Below are positions 34,801-46,428 of a stretch of DNA of 64,000 nt, piece after piece; positions within the stretch are counted from its first letter, which is position 1, and the number at the start of each line of letters is the position of its first letter. The stretch is from Polytrichum commune (Eukaryota > Streptophyta > Polytrichopsida > Polytrichales > Polytrichaceae), in assembly GCA_950295325.1 (NCBI GenBank), contig OX485804.1, forward strand, positions 12,276,001 through 12,340,000, written 5' to 3'. The notes under the pieces are model-generated. The model was not told the DNA's origin. It saw only the letters and a program-made list of their open reading frames with translations, and did not search any database. The translations under genes and the position numbers were made by a program.

Positions 34801-36633
34801 TTTAAGATTCCGGAGGCTCAAGCTAGGCTCCCAGTTTTGTGATCTCCAAACGCATATACCCATATCTTCAAACTCTCCAAGTAAAGCACATGCAATATCC
34901 AAAAACATTTTTTTCTCTTTTTCTGTGAGAGAATCATAGCTGATTCGAAGACAATCCAAGATATTCTTATCATCCAAAATCCCACCGGAATTCAACTTGC
35001 TCTTCACATCCTTCCACACATCCAAATCCACCTCACCCCTCAAGAGAGCTCCGTAAATTTTCAACACCAATGGAACTCCACAACATAGCCGACTGATCTC
35101 TATCGCCAATGCTTCATATTTTGGTCTCATTTCACAATCCCTTCCAAAGGCAAAAGATGTAAACACTCGTTTCGAATCTTCCATATTCAACATTTTGACC
35201 TCATGAACATAAACCTCTTGCTCGATGGGTTCAAATATGTTCGAAGCTTCAAGCACACGCTTGTCGCGTGATGTCACAATGCATACGCTACCTTCTTTTA
35301 GCATCTTGCGTGTCATAATGGAATTCAACATCTCAACATTAGAAACATCATCCAAGACCACAAGAATTTTTTTCTTGCTTAACCTTTCGTCAAGAATAGG
35401 TTTCAACTCCGATTTGTTGTCATTATCGATCGCACTTGAACAAAGATCCTTCAACAACCGCTTTTGAATCTCCATCACTCCATGACTTGGCATTAGCTTG
35501 TCTGTTACATCCTCAACATAACAACTTGCTTCGAACCTTTTGCACAATTGGTTATATAAGTCTTTTGCCAAAGTCGACTTTCCAATTCCACCCATTCCCC
35601 ACAAACCCAATGCAGAAACTTTCTTCTCGAAGACTTGGCATTGAATTAGCTTGTCGGCAACTTCTTTAACACCAGCCACATGTTCACCCACATCCAAAGG
35701 CAATGACTTGTTCGCCAATTCCAATACTCTTTGGACAACCTTCGCCACCAAATCCACTACGAAGCTTTCACAAACAAGAAAATCTCATAAAATTTAGTTT
35801 GGGATAACAATAATGTAGAGTTAACATCTAAAACATTTAATAACACAATACACACACATCCAATAAAATTGTCACTCTAGTGTCAAGAATGATGTAGTGT
35901 TACCATCTAGACCATTTGACAACACGATATATTATGGAGATGAAGTACCTTGTCGAATTATCGGAGTGCTCCCAACCCATAAGTCTAGAAGCTACTTCCA
36001 AATCTGCTTTCCATTGTTGAATAAGATTTAAATCGAATTTCTTTTCGAACTTCTCGAATCCATTTTTAAAGTGACCTCTTTCTAGATTACGCAAATCTCG
36101 AGGTGTCACATTGTAGAATACTGGAAGAATCTCCTTGCGTGGATAAGCGTCCAACATGACATGTAGTTCCTTCAAACACCACTCGGACTCTGCATATCTC
36201 TCAGAAAAGACCACCACAGCTATCGGAGCATTCTTGATTCCATCCTCGATAGAATTCCAACACTCGTCACCAATACCAATAGATTTGCGATCTAGGTATG
36301 GATGCAACCCATGTCTTTTGAGGTCCTCATACAAATACCCCACCAACCCTGTCTTCGTGTCTGGGCCTCTATGGCTTAAAAAAACATCATACTTTTCAAA
36401 TTTATCTGCACATAAACAAGGTGATTGGTTGGTACAAATCTCCACAATGTGTAAGTATCTAAACTATAATACTTGTTATCAAAACCTCCTCCATCGACAT
36501 ATGATAAACTAATATACCACACAAGGAAATTTCTAAACAAGTCAAAACGCCTCGGTTCAAACTGGATCTTACTCTCCCTGGTGGCTTCCATCGTCATAGG
36601 TGAATGGTGGGAGCAACTAGCCTCACTCGCCAT
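31815..36633 (-). CDS. TIR-NB-ARC-LRR immune receptor (TNL)
   Basis: Four exons, all with GT-AG introns in matching phase: 36633-36573, 36405-35949, 35764-34648, 33284-31815; about 1034 aa with no internal stop. ATG at 36633 gives MASEASCSHH. The short first exon is less certain; a later ATG at 36445 would also give a TIR. TIR (about 22-165): YDVFLSHRGPD and SERYAESEWCLKEL, whose E100 sits at the NADase catalytic glutamate position. NB-ARC: P-loop GMGGIGKST (about 229-237), kinase-2 KKILVVLDDV, CIVTSRDKRV, GLPL-type CCGVPLVLKIYG, and MHD in FTMHDHLRDMG (about 509). LRR (about 546-1034): repeated xLxxLxxLxLxxCxxLxxLPD units. Intracellular sensor: effector recognition triggers oligomerisation and TIR NAD-cleaving signalling. 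The third intron (1363 bp) carries repeat sequence. Fragments of relatives lie at 2.0-2.7, 14.7-15.4, 28.0-29.0 and 53.8 kb, so this was an NLR cluster or NLR sequence has moved. Confidence 0.93.
33679..34335. repeat. Repeat within TNL intron 3, copy of 2.0-2.7 kb
   Basis: Lies inside the 33285-34647 intron and aligns directly with 2008-2700 at moderate identity. It does not disturb the splice sites. Confidence 0.6.
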
Positions 36634-38589
36634 AGCTCCGTGAGACTAGGCAAATTCTGCATTGAAATTGATTGCACAAAATGAATATAAAATGATGCAA
36701 ATATGCAATTTTTATTATTTTCCCGTCATCATTCAACCTATGGGCAATGTTATACAATCAACATAATTATGTAACCAATGCAATCATGTGAAAGACATGC
36801 AAATGATGCTAATGTTTACAAATGTTGTCAACAACCTTGAGTTCCTCATACATTACAATCTTCAACAAAAGTTGAGATCCTAAACGCTAGCTTAACTTTG
36901 ATGCGGGCGCCTCATTGCATCTGCTATGACAAAGATTGCAAACCTTTGTCCATCCAATCCTAATACATGTTTGTTTACGCCTTCAAAATCACTCTTTGTA
37001 TTGTATACATACTAACCCTATAATGAAAACTTGAAATTTAGGGATAAATGCCACCTAGACGTTATTACTGATCTAGATAGTGAGTGAGACATATGGACGC
37101 CTCAGTAGTATTGAAGACTCAGTATATCATTGTACATACCTCGTTTGCTTGACTCGCCTTTCAAACCTTATATATGTTAAGAAACCCTAAGAAACCTAGC
37201 AAGAGCCTTCAAACACAACCTCGCAACCATTCTAAGGGCAGAGGGAGAAGGGTTGAGACCACCTTCCAAAACACCACATCAAGGTACTCACAATCTCGGA
37301 CTTGATACCGACAACACCCTTGACATATGGATTTAACCATTTCTCCACTTCGAGAATTTAGAGAAACATTTCGCTATCTATGTGGAGTCCGACAATTACA
37401 GTGAAACACAAGTAAAACACCACATGGAGAAACTCATAACCAACTCCTCCCTGTGATGCTAAATTAAGCCAAGGACTAGAAACACCCTCCTAACTCTTGA
37501 CACATGCCCAAAAACTCCCCATTCACAACTAATACACCACTAACGTCGGTCAACCAAGATCATGGTCATTGAACGTTTTGACTCGTTCCTCGACTCTCAA
37601 AACAGAATAACACAAATGACCAAGCTATTTTCCTTGTCAAAAATCATGGCTTACGATTGGTGACAAATTTTCTAGTTGCTCATGTCCTCGTGTGTGAGTC
37701 ATGACTTTCTACTGGAACACTTTAACCGAACGTTAGACGTTTGGGATTGTTGGCACTCGTACACACGAGGCTATTTTTTTGAAACGTCCACCGTTCAGGG
37801 TGTGCAAGCGGTGTATAAGACGAAACAAAACATGTAAGCACATAGAAAATTTCATGAGTTATGAGAACATACCCGTGGTGATAAAAGAGCGAAGCCAATG
37901 CAGAAGCCTGGTTCGAAGATGGCCGTCTGGGGCGTGCGGTGCTCGGAGAAGAAGAAAAAGTTCAAGAAGAAGAAGCACCGCTTGGTGGATGTGTTGGAGC
38001 AGAAGTCCACTTACCTCCACGTGTATGCAAACACTTCCCACTGCCACCAAAGGACATGCTATCCTTAATTTGTCTGCCTTGGAAATATCAAAAATTGTGG
38101 TATATTCGTTTCTTAATTTCACTCTGAACTTAGACTATGCCGGCCACCAAATCGTCAACTTTAATTGCACAAAATCATAGTACGTTTCAAATTTCTGGCA
38201 ACTCTAAATTTCTGCAATCCCTAGCATCACAATTGACACGTCCACCCTCCCATCAGACAATTTAACCTTATACCACATCATCCAACCATAAACTTCTGCA
38301 GTCCTCCAAAGCTACACAGGTCGAATAATATGTACAATTGTTGTTCATATTTCCTTGGATCGACAACCTGGATGGCTCTATACATTCCTCCACAGAAACA
38401 CCTTTTCGATATAATTTCTCAAACTGTTACCGATTGTTCATTGTATCTGCCTTCGAAAAGAGTTGTACATGATCACTAAACAACGAACATAAGCGAAGAG
38501 AGTTGAGGCCAAAATGAAACAACCCGACTTCCTTACTAACTTAAACCACTTCCATTAGAAACTAAGTTTGATTTGTGACATATAGTATC
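36634..38589. other. TNL upstream region; no clear gene
   Basis: Probably includes the TNL promoter just above 36633. No clear TATA box or conserved element could be assigned. The rest is AT-rich sequence with a small GC-richer patch near 37.9-38.05 kb. Confidence 0.4.
37890..38068 (+). other. Possible captured exon fragment (lysine-rich frame)
   Basis: A GC-richer frame starts at an ATG near 37899 and encodes a short protein with MAVWGVRCSEKKKKF and then HRLVDVLEQK. It reads like coding sequence compared with the AT-rich surroundings, but it is only about 57 codons with no splice partners identified. It may be a gene fragment. Function unknown. Confidence 0.2.
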
Positions 38590-41500
38590 CTTCGTTTCCT
38601 CAAACAAAAGGATTTCAGGTCATACTTTCCGAAGATGGAAGGTCTTGTATTCAAAACAACCAACTCCGGGCACAAGTCGAGTTGAGGTTAAGGACAACTC
38701 AAGTGTATTCCAGCCTGTGAAAACTTCCATTTCGTTTTGTAGGTCACTAAGAATGTCTCCTTCCGTGGTGGACAAAGACAAAGACGACCTTCGAAGTAAG
38801 TATGTGATTTGTTTCTCAAAAGTCTACAAGTACATGGATTCAAGAGCTACAGAACAACTCACAAAAGGGATCGTCGAAGCTTTTGAGAAATCTCGTCGTC
38901 GTATATTACACTCCAGCTGACCAGAATAGAGAAAGTTGTAAGCCAACACGTCCACTACAGTGGTGCTATCCTTTTCTTGTCCGCCTTGACAGAACGTCGC
39001 AATAATTGTGGTCCACTAGTCCATAAGAAATGAAGGTCGCCTCAGGCACGAGCTAGCCACACATGACATGACATGACACCTCCACACACATTGCCAAAGC
39101 TACTTCCTCACAACTCCTGTGGCCTTCACAAACCTCAAAGCTCCGGACACCACCGACACCCAACCCTCAAACAATTCCACTGCTCCGCACACAGCCTCCC
39201 CACGGATCTGAAACAAACTGTGCAGGTGAAGTAAAGTGAGAACTATGGCGTTCCCGTCGACTGGTCGGCTATGGTGCACATCGCTGAAAGGGTTGCTTTG
39301 CCTGCGAGGAAGTTGAAGGAGCTTGGGTAGACAAAGTAACGATGATGAGAATGGCAGCAAGGGAGCCACAGAGACGGTGAAGTGTGTGCAGAGCTGGGTG
39401 TGGAGGAGGCTTCCAGCGAGAGTCTGGGGGTGAACACACCGCGTGGCTTCATCAGCAGCAGTGTCAACACGCTTTCGCCATCTTCCGGGCATCTTCCTGA
39501 ATATTATACTTATTGAGCTGCAATAAAACAACAGACTACACTAAATATCCTCCGGAGAGCCGGTCACTGGGCCTCTGGCCAGCATCTGCGGCAAGCATCT
39601 GCGTTTCGTGGACCTTCAGTCCTATGTTCGGGGAAAACCGACGGCTAGTTCATTATCAGCCAATGGATATTCCCTCATGGCCGGTCCAAATTTCCAACCA
39701 TCGGATGGCAATCCGACTGTAATTTCAATCCTCTGGCAATTAGCCGATGGACCAGAAAATGTCCCGGAAATGTAGCCGATTCTTCTTGTCAGTTGCTGGA
39801 TTTCAGCCCGAAGCATCCAGAGCGCTATTTGTCTGGGGCATTTGATGATGCACTTGAGGAAGTACCCTAAACCTTAAACTTTTTGAATTATGCAACCTTT
39901 CCATGACCAAATCCAATTGCTTCTATGAAGAATTGGGGGACCCTTGGCCTTCAAGCGGTGAAGGCATTGCTAGGTTCAATTCTTGCGAAGGATATTAACT
40001 CTTCAAATTTAAAGTTTTGAACATGCCTTTCTTTTCACTTATTCAAGATTTTGTACTAAGAAATGATTTCTAATAACTTTTTGTACATTTTCTAAACAAT
40101 TAGTGCCGATATGAATTCCATTTAATCGGATATTGGCCAATGAAAATATGAAAATATAGGCAATTGGCCGATTGATTTTACAAAAGACCGGCTGTTGCCG
40201 ATGTAAATTGGAAAAAATCCCACCCTTCATAGCAACTACCGGCAATTAGCCACTAAGGCTTCAAAGACTTCCCGAACTCTGCTTCAGTCACCGCCGGGCC
40301 CATGAAGTTTCTCCAACACTGGAGGAAGTTTCTTGCAACTTGCTGACATCGTACTCAGCGCCGAGCAGGGCCTGAGATGCCTGGGACAGTCAGTCTGTCA
40401 CATTAATTAATTCACACTTTCTCCAACCATGAATCCAAAGTTGCAAAAAATGATAATAATAAGAATAATAAGAATAAGAATATCATTCTTTGAATGACTT
40501 GACTTGAGGGCCGCGGAGAGTTCACCGACCTAAATAAGTCATCATAGCTGCGTAGTAGCAGCAGCAGTAGTGAATAGGAGCTGTGTCAAACGGTAGGAAG
40601 CTTACTTTGGAGTCGTTCTAATTCCTACCAGTCTAGTCTAATTAAGATAATTAAGGATGTGGATACTAATTAAGAGGAGCATCTCCACACGTTCCCATGA
40701 TTATCATACTTATTGAGTTGCTGAAAAACAACATACAACACTAAATATTGTTGTATTTAGTGTCACCTACTACTTAGAATCACGCAATGCTCTAATTATT
40801 TACTGTATATCTCATTTTTTGGCTAAGAAAGGTTAAATTGGTTGTTTGGATGTTATAGAACATTAACATGTTTACCTGGTAAAAATTTACATTAATAGGG
40901 AGAAAAGAATAGCATTGTGTAACTCCAAATAGTAAGTCACACTAAATATCATATCTAGTGTAGCAAGGAAGATATTTTCTTATAAATGAGTGGTGAAATT
41001 TGGCAACCAGGGCTAGACACCCACTTCTTTGAGTTGTGGTCACATAAATACAAGAGATTGTGTACTTCTATCCAAAGTCCACTTCTAGAGATAAACACAT
41101 ACAATTCTTAGTTGTTTTATAAGTCGTAAATAGACTAGCCCAATCTGAAAATAAATAAACAAATTTCCTTCTTTGACAACCAATTTCACACGTTGATCAA
41201 GTCTCTCTCCAAGTAAACCCAATTTGATTTTAACAATGCCAACACTAATGAATATGTTGTCAAGACTACTGCTATTGTCACTCTAATGAGAATGAGAATG
41301 AGAAAAACAATAATTGAGATCAAGTAGTTAGATTAGCATATCATGGTGGACAACCCACTCTTGCTTGGATTTGTGACCCAGTTGAATGTTATCCAATCCC
41401 CAAAACTAGCTAGTACAAAACTTGTGAATCACACTCAAGCTTGTGCAAAAACTTCGCTACAATTTGTTTAAGGAAGGTTGAATGTTGAAACATGCTCTTA

Positions 41501-42085
41501 TTCAAAACAAAAATAAAATTTATAAAATAACCTAAGTCTTAGATTATCTTATGTTACATATTTAGAAATTAACCTCAAAGACCCCAAATGAATTCAATGG
41601 GACTCATTTGAAATGAATCATTGTAGAGTGAGGTCTGGTCCAACACTTTGAGTGCCGTAAACTAATGTCCACAAATTTATATTGAGCATGACTTGACCAA
41701 TGAAGTGTGTGGTAATTTTCCCCATAAATAAAAGATGGTTGGCACAATTGTAGGGGATAGTTGAAGTTTGATGATGGGGACTTGACCACCTCTCTTTTCC
41801 ATATTCCTTAATTTGATTCTCAATCGAGCAGAAAAAACATGATTTTCATAATCATGTTGGTGTGGGCATGAAATTGTTGTTTTTTACATTGATTTATATT
41901 TCATGATGCAATATTCTTACTATTCAAATTTTGCCCAATTCTTTTCATAATTTATGGATTATGAAATAATGCTTAAGATTAGTTGTTACATTGAATAAAA
42001 GCATCTTAAGTGGGAATCGGCCCCTAATGGGTGTAGGCACTAAACCTATAGATGTCCCATTGGCTCACCCCTAGGACCACGTAAC
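38590..42085 (+). repeat. Inverted repeat IR3, left arm (3.5 kb)
   Basis: Reverse complement of 60510-64000, with coordinates summing to about 102600. Arms are nearly identical over long stretches: a 91-codon frame (38645-38920) is unchanged, as is a 143-codon frame (39100-39531). One difference is a 13-bp tandem duplication (GCAAGCATCTGCG) near 39592 in this arm. The right arm runs off the window end, so the true length may be greater. The homology ends sharply at about 42085. No gene is assigned; the shared frames reflect recent duplication. Confidence 0.88.
41040..41965 (-). repeat. 0.9-kb dispersed repeat, copy 1 of 3
   Basis: Part of IR3, but also present as a more diverged third copy at 57140-58020, in the same orientation as the copy at 60650-61560. 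Landmarks include TTGTACTAGCTAGTTTTGGG (complement here) and AGAAGTGGACTTTG. Function unknown. Confidence 0.75.
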
Positions 42086-42661
42086 ACTATATTCGTTAAA
42101 TTGAGACTTTTTGGGCATTTTGAGACATTCACAGAAATAAGAACAAGGATAAATGGAACACATATTGGAGAAAGTTGTAAGATGCTAACACTTTGAAGCG
42201 GGTGTTTAGAACAAGAACCCCATTAATAACTCATATTTGGGATTGTTTAGGGTGGGCAATCCAAACCTTAGGCCAAGTTGAATGGGAAATCTTAAAACAT
42301 TCATATTATCGCACAAAAACTTGTATGAATATGGTTAAGGTAGGGTGGGCAATCCAAACCATAGATCATATTGAAGGGGAAATATGTGAACCAATATAAT
42401 ATAACATACAAAATATTCCAAACTCATATTTGTGATGGTTTAGGTAGGGCAATCCAAACCTTAGACCATATGGAAGGGGAAATCATGTGACACTTATATT
42501 ATTGCAAAAAAAACATACAAAGTGTGGCATGTAAAATGCATAGCATGCTAACACCACACATCCATTGGATAGTGCGACCCAAAATGTTCTTGCCTATGGC
42601 CCACAACCCTACGCCTACTATGGCCTATCTAGCCTCGGAGACTACCTCTTTTTCTTTTGCT
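42086..42661. other. No supported gene; junction into GC-rich island
   Basis: AT-rich up to about 42.5 kb. The phrase GGGCAATCCAAACC repeats near 42252, 42347 and 42448, giving a loose tandem array of about 95-100 bp units. It then passes into the 3' end of the minus-strand gene below. Confidence 0.45.
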
Positions 42662-43444
42662 TTATTTTCTTTTGCTTTTTTTTTCTTTTGCCTCTTTTGC
42701 TTTTGCCTCTTTTTCTTTTGCTGCGGCTTCTTTTGCTCGCATTGCTTCAACATTCCTGAAAATCTCCGCCCCGCGACTATAGCCATTCTTGGGGTGACTG
42801 CCAACAATAACACATTTTGGATTCCGTCGGCCGCCCGAATTATACGACGAAGAATTCGAATACGATGAAGTGGACTGTCTTGCATTTTTGGTCATGGAGT
42901 AGAAACGCTCCAACTCGACGGACGGATCATCCCGCATAGGTTTACGGGCGGGAGCAACCTGCAACGCGTGAATGCAAGAACACACGTGTTAGTTTAGGGA
43001 GGAAGACCCAAACGTGTCACACGTTCATTTTTTAAGTGCGGGATGATTGTAATGCGCGGTTAACCATGTTTTGGGGGGGGGGGGGTTCACCTTGTCACCG
43101 GGGGCGTTCCCGTCGGAGTTGGCGAGGAGGGGCAAGGCATCCCGCAAAGGAATAGGAAGAGTGGCACTCTTCGTAGGCCGAGCGTCCATCCGCAGCCGCC
43201 GTTGAGGTGTAATACTGCCGCCGGGCCGAGAGGGGGACGTCCGGACGCATTTGCGATTTATGCCCTTGAGCGGCGACGGGGACGGAGATCGCCAGAAGAT
43301 TTGCTTGGGTGGGGGGCTATCGACGACACCGGCGTCAATAGGCTCCTTGGAGTAGTCTATGGTGGACGCGGCATCGTAGACGGTCTCGTAGAAGAAGCTC
43401 CCCAAGTTTGATTCGCTGACAATCTCAATCGACGGCTCCAAACG
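42662..43444 (-). CDS. Unknown two-exon ORF with lysine/alanine-rich tail
   Basis: Exons about 43444-43091 and 42958-42662, joined by a GT-AG intron that contains a G tract of about 14 bases; frame is kept. The product has a low-complexity middle with SPSPSPLKG and serine-rich SSYSNSSSYNSGG. It ends in a charged helix of AKEKEAKAKEAKEKK type. I recognise no domain. It could be the 3' exons of a larger transcript, since no clear ATG opens the first exon. It lies about 120 bp after the FCP1-like gene on the same strand. Confidence 0.4.
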
Positions 43445-43561
43445 CTGATGGCAAAATTAAAACAAACAAAACCCAATGGGAGGGGGGGAGGGGGAGCATG
43501 TGAAAATCGATATACATTTGAGGCATAATATATCACATACAATGGCACACCATGTAGTATC

Positions 43562-44371
43562 TCAAATGAGTTTATTATATTTCGCGTGAGCGTACAACTC
43601 TCTGTACATATAGTCCTTCGGATCCATGTATCTTTCGCCTATCGGATTACAACTAAGGAACCGGGGCACGGGTAGTCCGCTCCCCACGAGCGTTTGAATG
43701 TACTTAAGTAGGTCTAACAAAAAGCGGTCTCGGACCTTCTCGACCGTCCACGTCGGGCAAACTATGAAGTTCGAGGTCGGGTTCAAAATGTTCTTGGAAG
43801 CGCTGTCGTCCACCATCAACGTGTTGTCACGGGTGGGGCGAACGTCGTAGGGACAGCCGACCATGGTCGGACGCTGGTCCCATACGACTGGCTTCAAGAC
43901 CTTAAGAAATTGGTTTACGGCGGGGTTGTTGGGCTTCTTCACAACCCTGCCCTCGGGGGTGTATAACGTTCTACAAGAATCCTGTCCTAGGACCAAGCAC
44001 GGGGGTTGGAGTCCCTTGAAGATGAACTCCACGACGGCCTGGGTGGTCTCGGACTTCATGGAGCTCCACACGATCACCCACCATTTGGATAGGGCGACCT
44101 GCAGGAAGTGCCGAAGCCACGGGCGGAGGTACACTAGCTTGCTTTTGATGTACGCGGGGGGACCATCTTAGTTGGCGTCCTCGGGCTTGCAGAAAGGCAC
44201 CGTGGGGACCCTCGGACAATGCACGCACTGGACAAGGACCCCGTTGAGGTCTAGCACCAGGAACCGGGTCTTGGGAGGCGAAGGTGGCGAGGGCAAAATC
44301 GGGGGGACCACCGAGCTGTCCTCCACACTCCTCGGAGAGGATCGGTGGGGAGCCGCGACGCTATGCTCCAA
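43562..44371 (-). CDS. FCP1/SCP-like HAD phosphatase (one in-frame stop)
   Basis: A single frame of 270 codons. HAD motif I region reads RFLVLDLNGVLVQC, with DLNGV in place of DLDGT/DxDxT as in some plant FCP1-like proteins. Next come YLRPWLRHFL and WWVIVWSSMKSE (motif II region) and NTLMVDDSASKNILNP (motif III/IV). The end is KYNKLI and stop. A TAA at 44168-44170 splits it after FCKPEDAN, and the frame continues DGPPAYIKSKLVYLRPWL, so it is a single nonsense change. FCP1/SCP enzymes dephosphorylate the RNA polymerase II tail or other phosphoproteins. The second motif I aspartate is replaced by Asn here, so activity is doubtful. It lies about 0.43 kb downstream of the methylase-like gene, same strand. 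Confidence 0.7.
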
Positions 44372-44764
44372 ACCCTGCGGCGACGAGCGAGAGAAGGCGG
44401 ACGAGGACTATGTTATGCTATGTCCATCTCAAGCAGAACGAAAATTTTGTACAAACACAAGAACAATTGGACCATTGGTGGCAACAAAAACATACAAGGG
44501 GACCAACATACATTGGGACACGGATGCAAACATATGGGCGCCAAAAATAATAATTTTATTTTTACAAATCTCTATGTACAATTTGATGGGGGGGGGGACC
44601 GCGGTGAACGAGGGCATTCACACTACCCTAATTCTACAACTACAAAATTGGTTGCGCGCCGCCAAGGTCGAGCGTAGTCGAATGCAGGTGAGACGAAGGG
44701 GATCGCGGGGGGCACGTTGGGGGAGGGGGGACACGACCACGCCAACAAGACAATGACCCAGGAA

Positions 44765-46428
44765 GTTTGGGTCGGTCGACCCAAACTGGGGAGGGCTCAG
44801 TGTATTACCTCGCCCTGGTCATGTCTCGACGATGTGGAAGCCTCCACCGTCCCCGCTGCCCCGCCTCTCTCGCCACCGCCTTCTCCGACGACGTCAGAAA
44901 CCTTCTCCTGCAAACGATCGGCATCAGGCCCTTGTCCTAAACCAATCTTCGCATGTGCATCATGCATGCGTTCATCGATTTGGTTAGGAGTAGAGGTATC
45001 ACCAGGCCCTTGCAGGCCTTCAACATCTAGCATGGCCGTGTCTAGTTGACACCCATGTTGGTCAAGGGAGGACTGCGCTGCAGCGGGGTTTGGGTCGCCC
45101 GACCCAAACTGTCCTGCATCTGGAGAGGGCCCTTCGGACACTACAGTGGATGGTGGGTTTGGGTCGGTCGATCCAAACATCCTGGGGTCGTCCGATTGGT
45201 GAGGGGGCGCCATGACTATCGGGGGCCGAAGTGGTGGAGGGCCCAAAGGGGAGGAGGCTCCAGAGACACGCCAGATGTTGGGGTCATCCACTTGCTGGAC
45301 CGGCGCGTACGGAACTTGGTGGGGCCGCATCAAGTGCTGGAAGCTGAAAGACGATTGCGGCACAGGCTGCTGAGGGATGCTCTGCGGAGGGAAGCCGGGG
45401 GGCAAGTGCGGGAAGGAGCTGGAAGGAGCCACCACCAAACCTTGCGCCCACATTCCTTGTATCACTTGTGATATCAATTCGGCGTGGGACGGAGGTTGGG
45501 CCATCGCCCTCTGTCGCTCCTGCTCCAACAGGAGAGCCCTCAGCTCTGCTACCTCGTTCCGCATTGAGGGCTCTTCAGCGGCAGCCTTCTGCAGACGGAC
45601 GCGTTGCTCCTCGTCCCTCCTCATCTTCTCGTTCGCCTCCTCCACAGTCAGGACCTCGGGCTTCACCCTAACCATGCCAGCGAACGCTGTCGGGGACGGG
45701 GGATCTGATCTGAGCCGTTTGGCGAGCTCAATATCATCGTCGTCCTCGCTGCTTATGGCAATGGTCTCCTCCACGGAGTAGTCGCCATACAGCTTCTTCC
45801 CCTTCAACTTCCTCCTCTCCCTGAACGTGGCGGTCGCGTCCCTGGAGTACATGTCCCGTGCATCGTCCACAGTCAGAACGGGCACGAGCTTACTCTGCGG
45901 GGTTGCCGCCCGCATCGCCTTATTCCGTTGAGGGGCTTCGGATTGTTGCGTGAAGCCCGTTGCCCCTACCTCGACGTCGCCTTCCTTCTCCGCCTCCTCG
46001 TGTTCCTCTTCTTCCTCCTCCTCCTCCTCAACCTCGCCACCTTCTGTGCGGGACGGATTGCCCGGATGCAACCCGACCAGAGGTTCGGGAACTTGGGTCG
46101 TGGCCCTCATGGCCATTTCCTCCGGGTTGATGCGCCTCACCCTATCAAGAGGGTTTTCGCCACCCTGAACAACCTCGTCGACGTAGCTACCCGGGATCCA
46201 ATCGAGGATGTCCATCTTCTTCGCCAACGATTTCTGCACCCTATAAAATGGCAGATCGCCATCCTCTATGTAGGAGTATATATTCAGCCCCGACATCTAC
46301 ACAATCCAAGTTATAGGGAAATTAGAATTTGTCGAGGCAGTCACATATACAAGACTAAGTGAAATGTGTAGTTTGGGCCGGTCGACCCAAACCTGCAAAG
46401 AGCTTAGTTTGGGTCGGTCGACCCAAAC
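44765..46428. repeat. Five copies of a 22-bp palindromic motif
   Basis: The motif is GTTTGGGTC, four bases, then GACCCAAAC. Copies: 44765-44786 (3' flank), 45088-45109 and 45157-45178 (coding; read as FGSGDPNP and FGSTDPNP), 46371-46392 and 46407-46428 (both in the intron). Three are exact or nearly so in spacer GGTC; one has GCCC and one has a single arm mismatch. Presence in three kinds of sequence suggests a spreading or protein-bound DNA element and not protein selection. Confidence 0.85.

Noticed and set aside
38645-39531. 91- and 143-codon frames identical in both IR3 arms
   Set aside because: Identity is explained by the very recent duplication of the whole arm; no domain or splice context supports coding.
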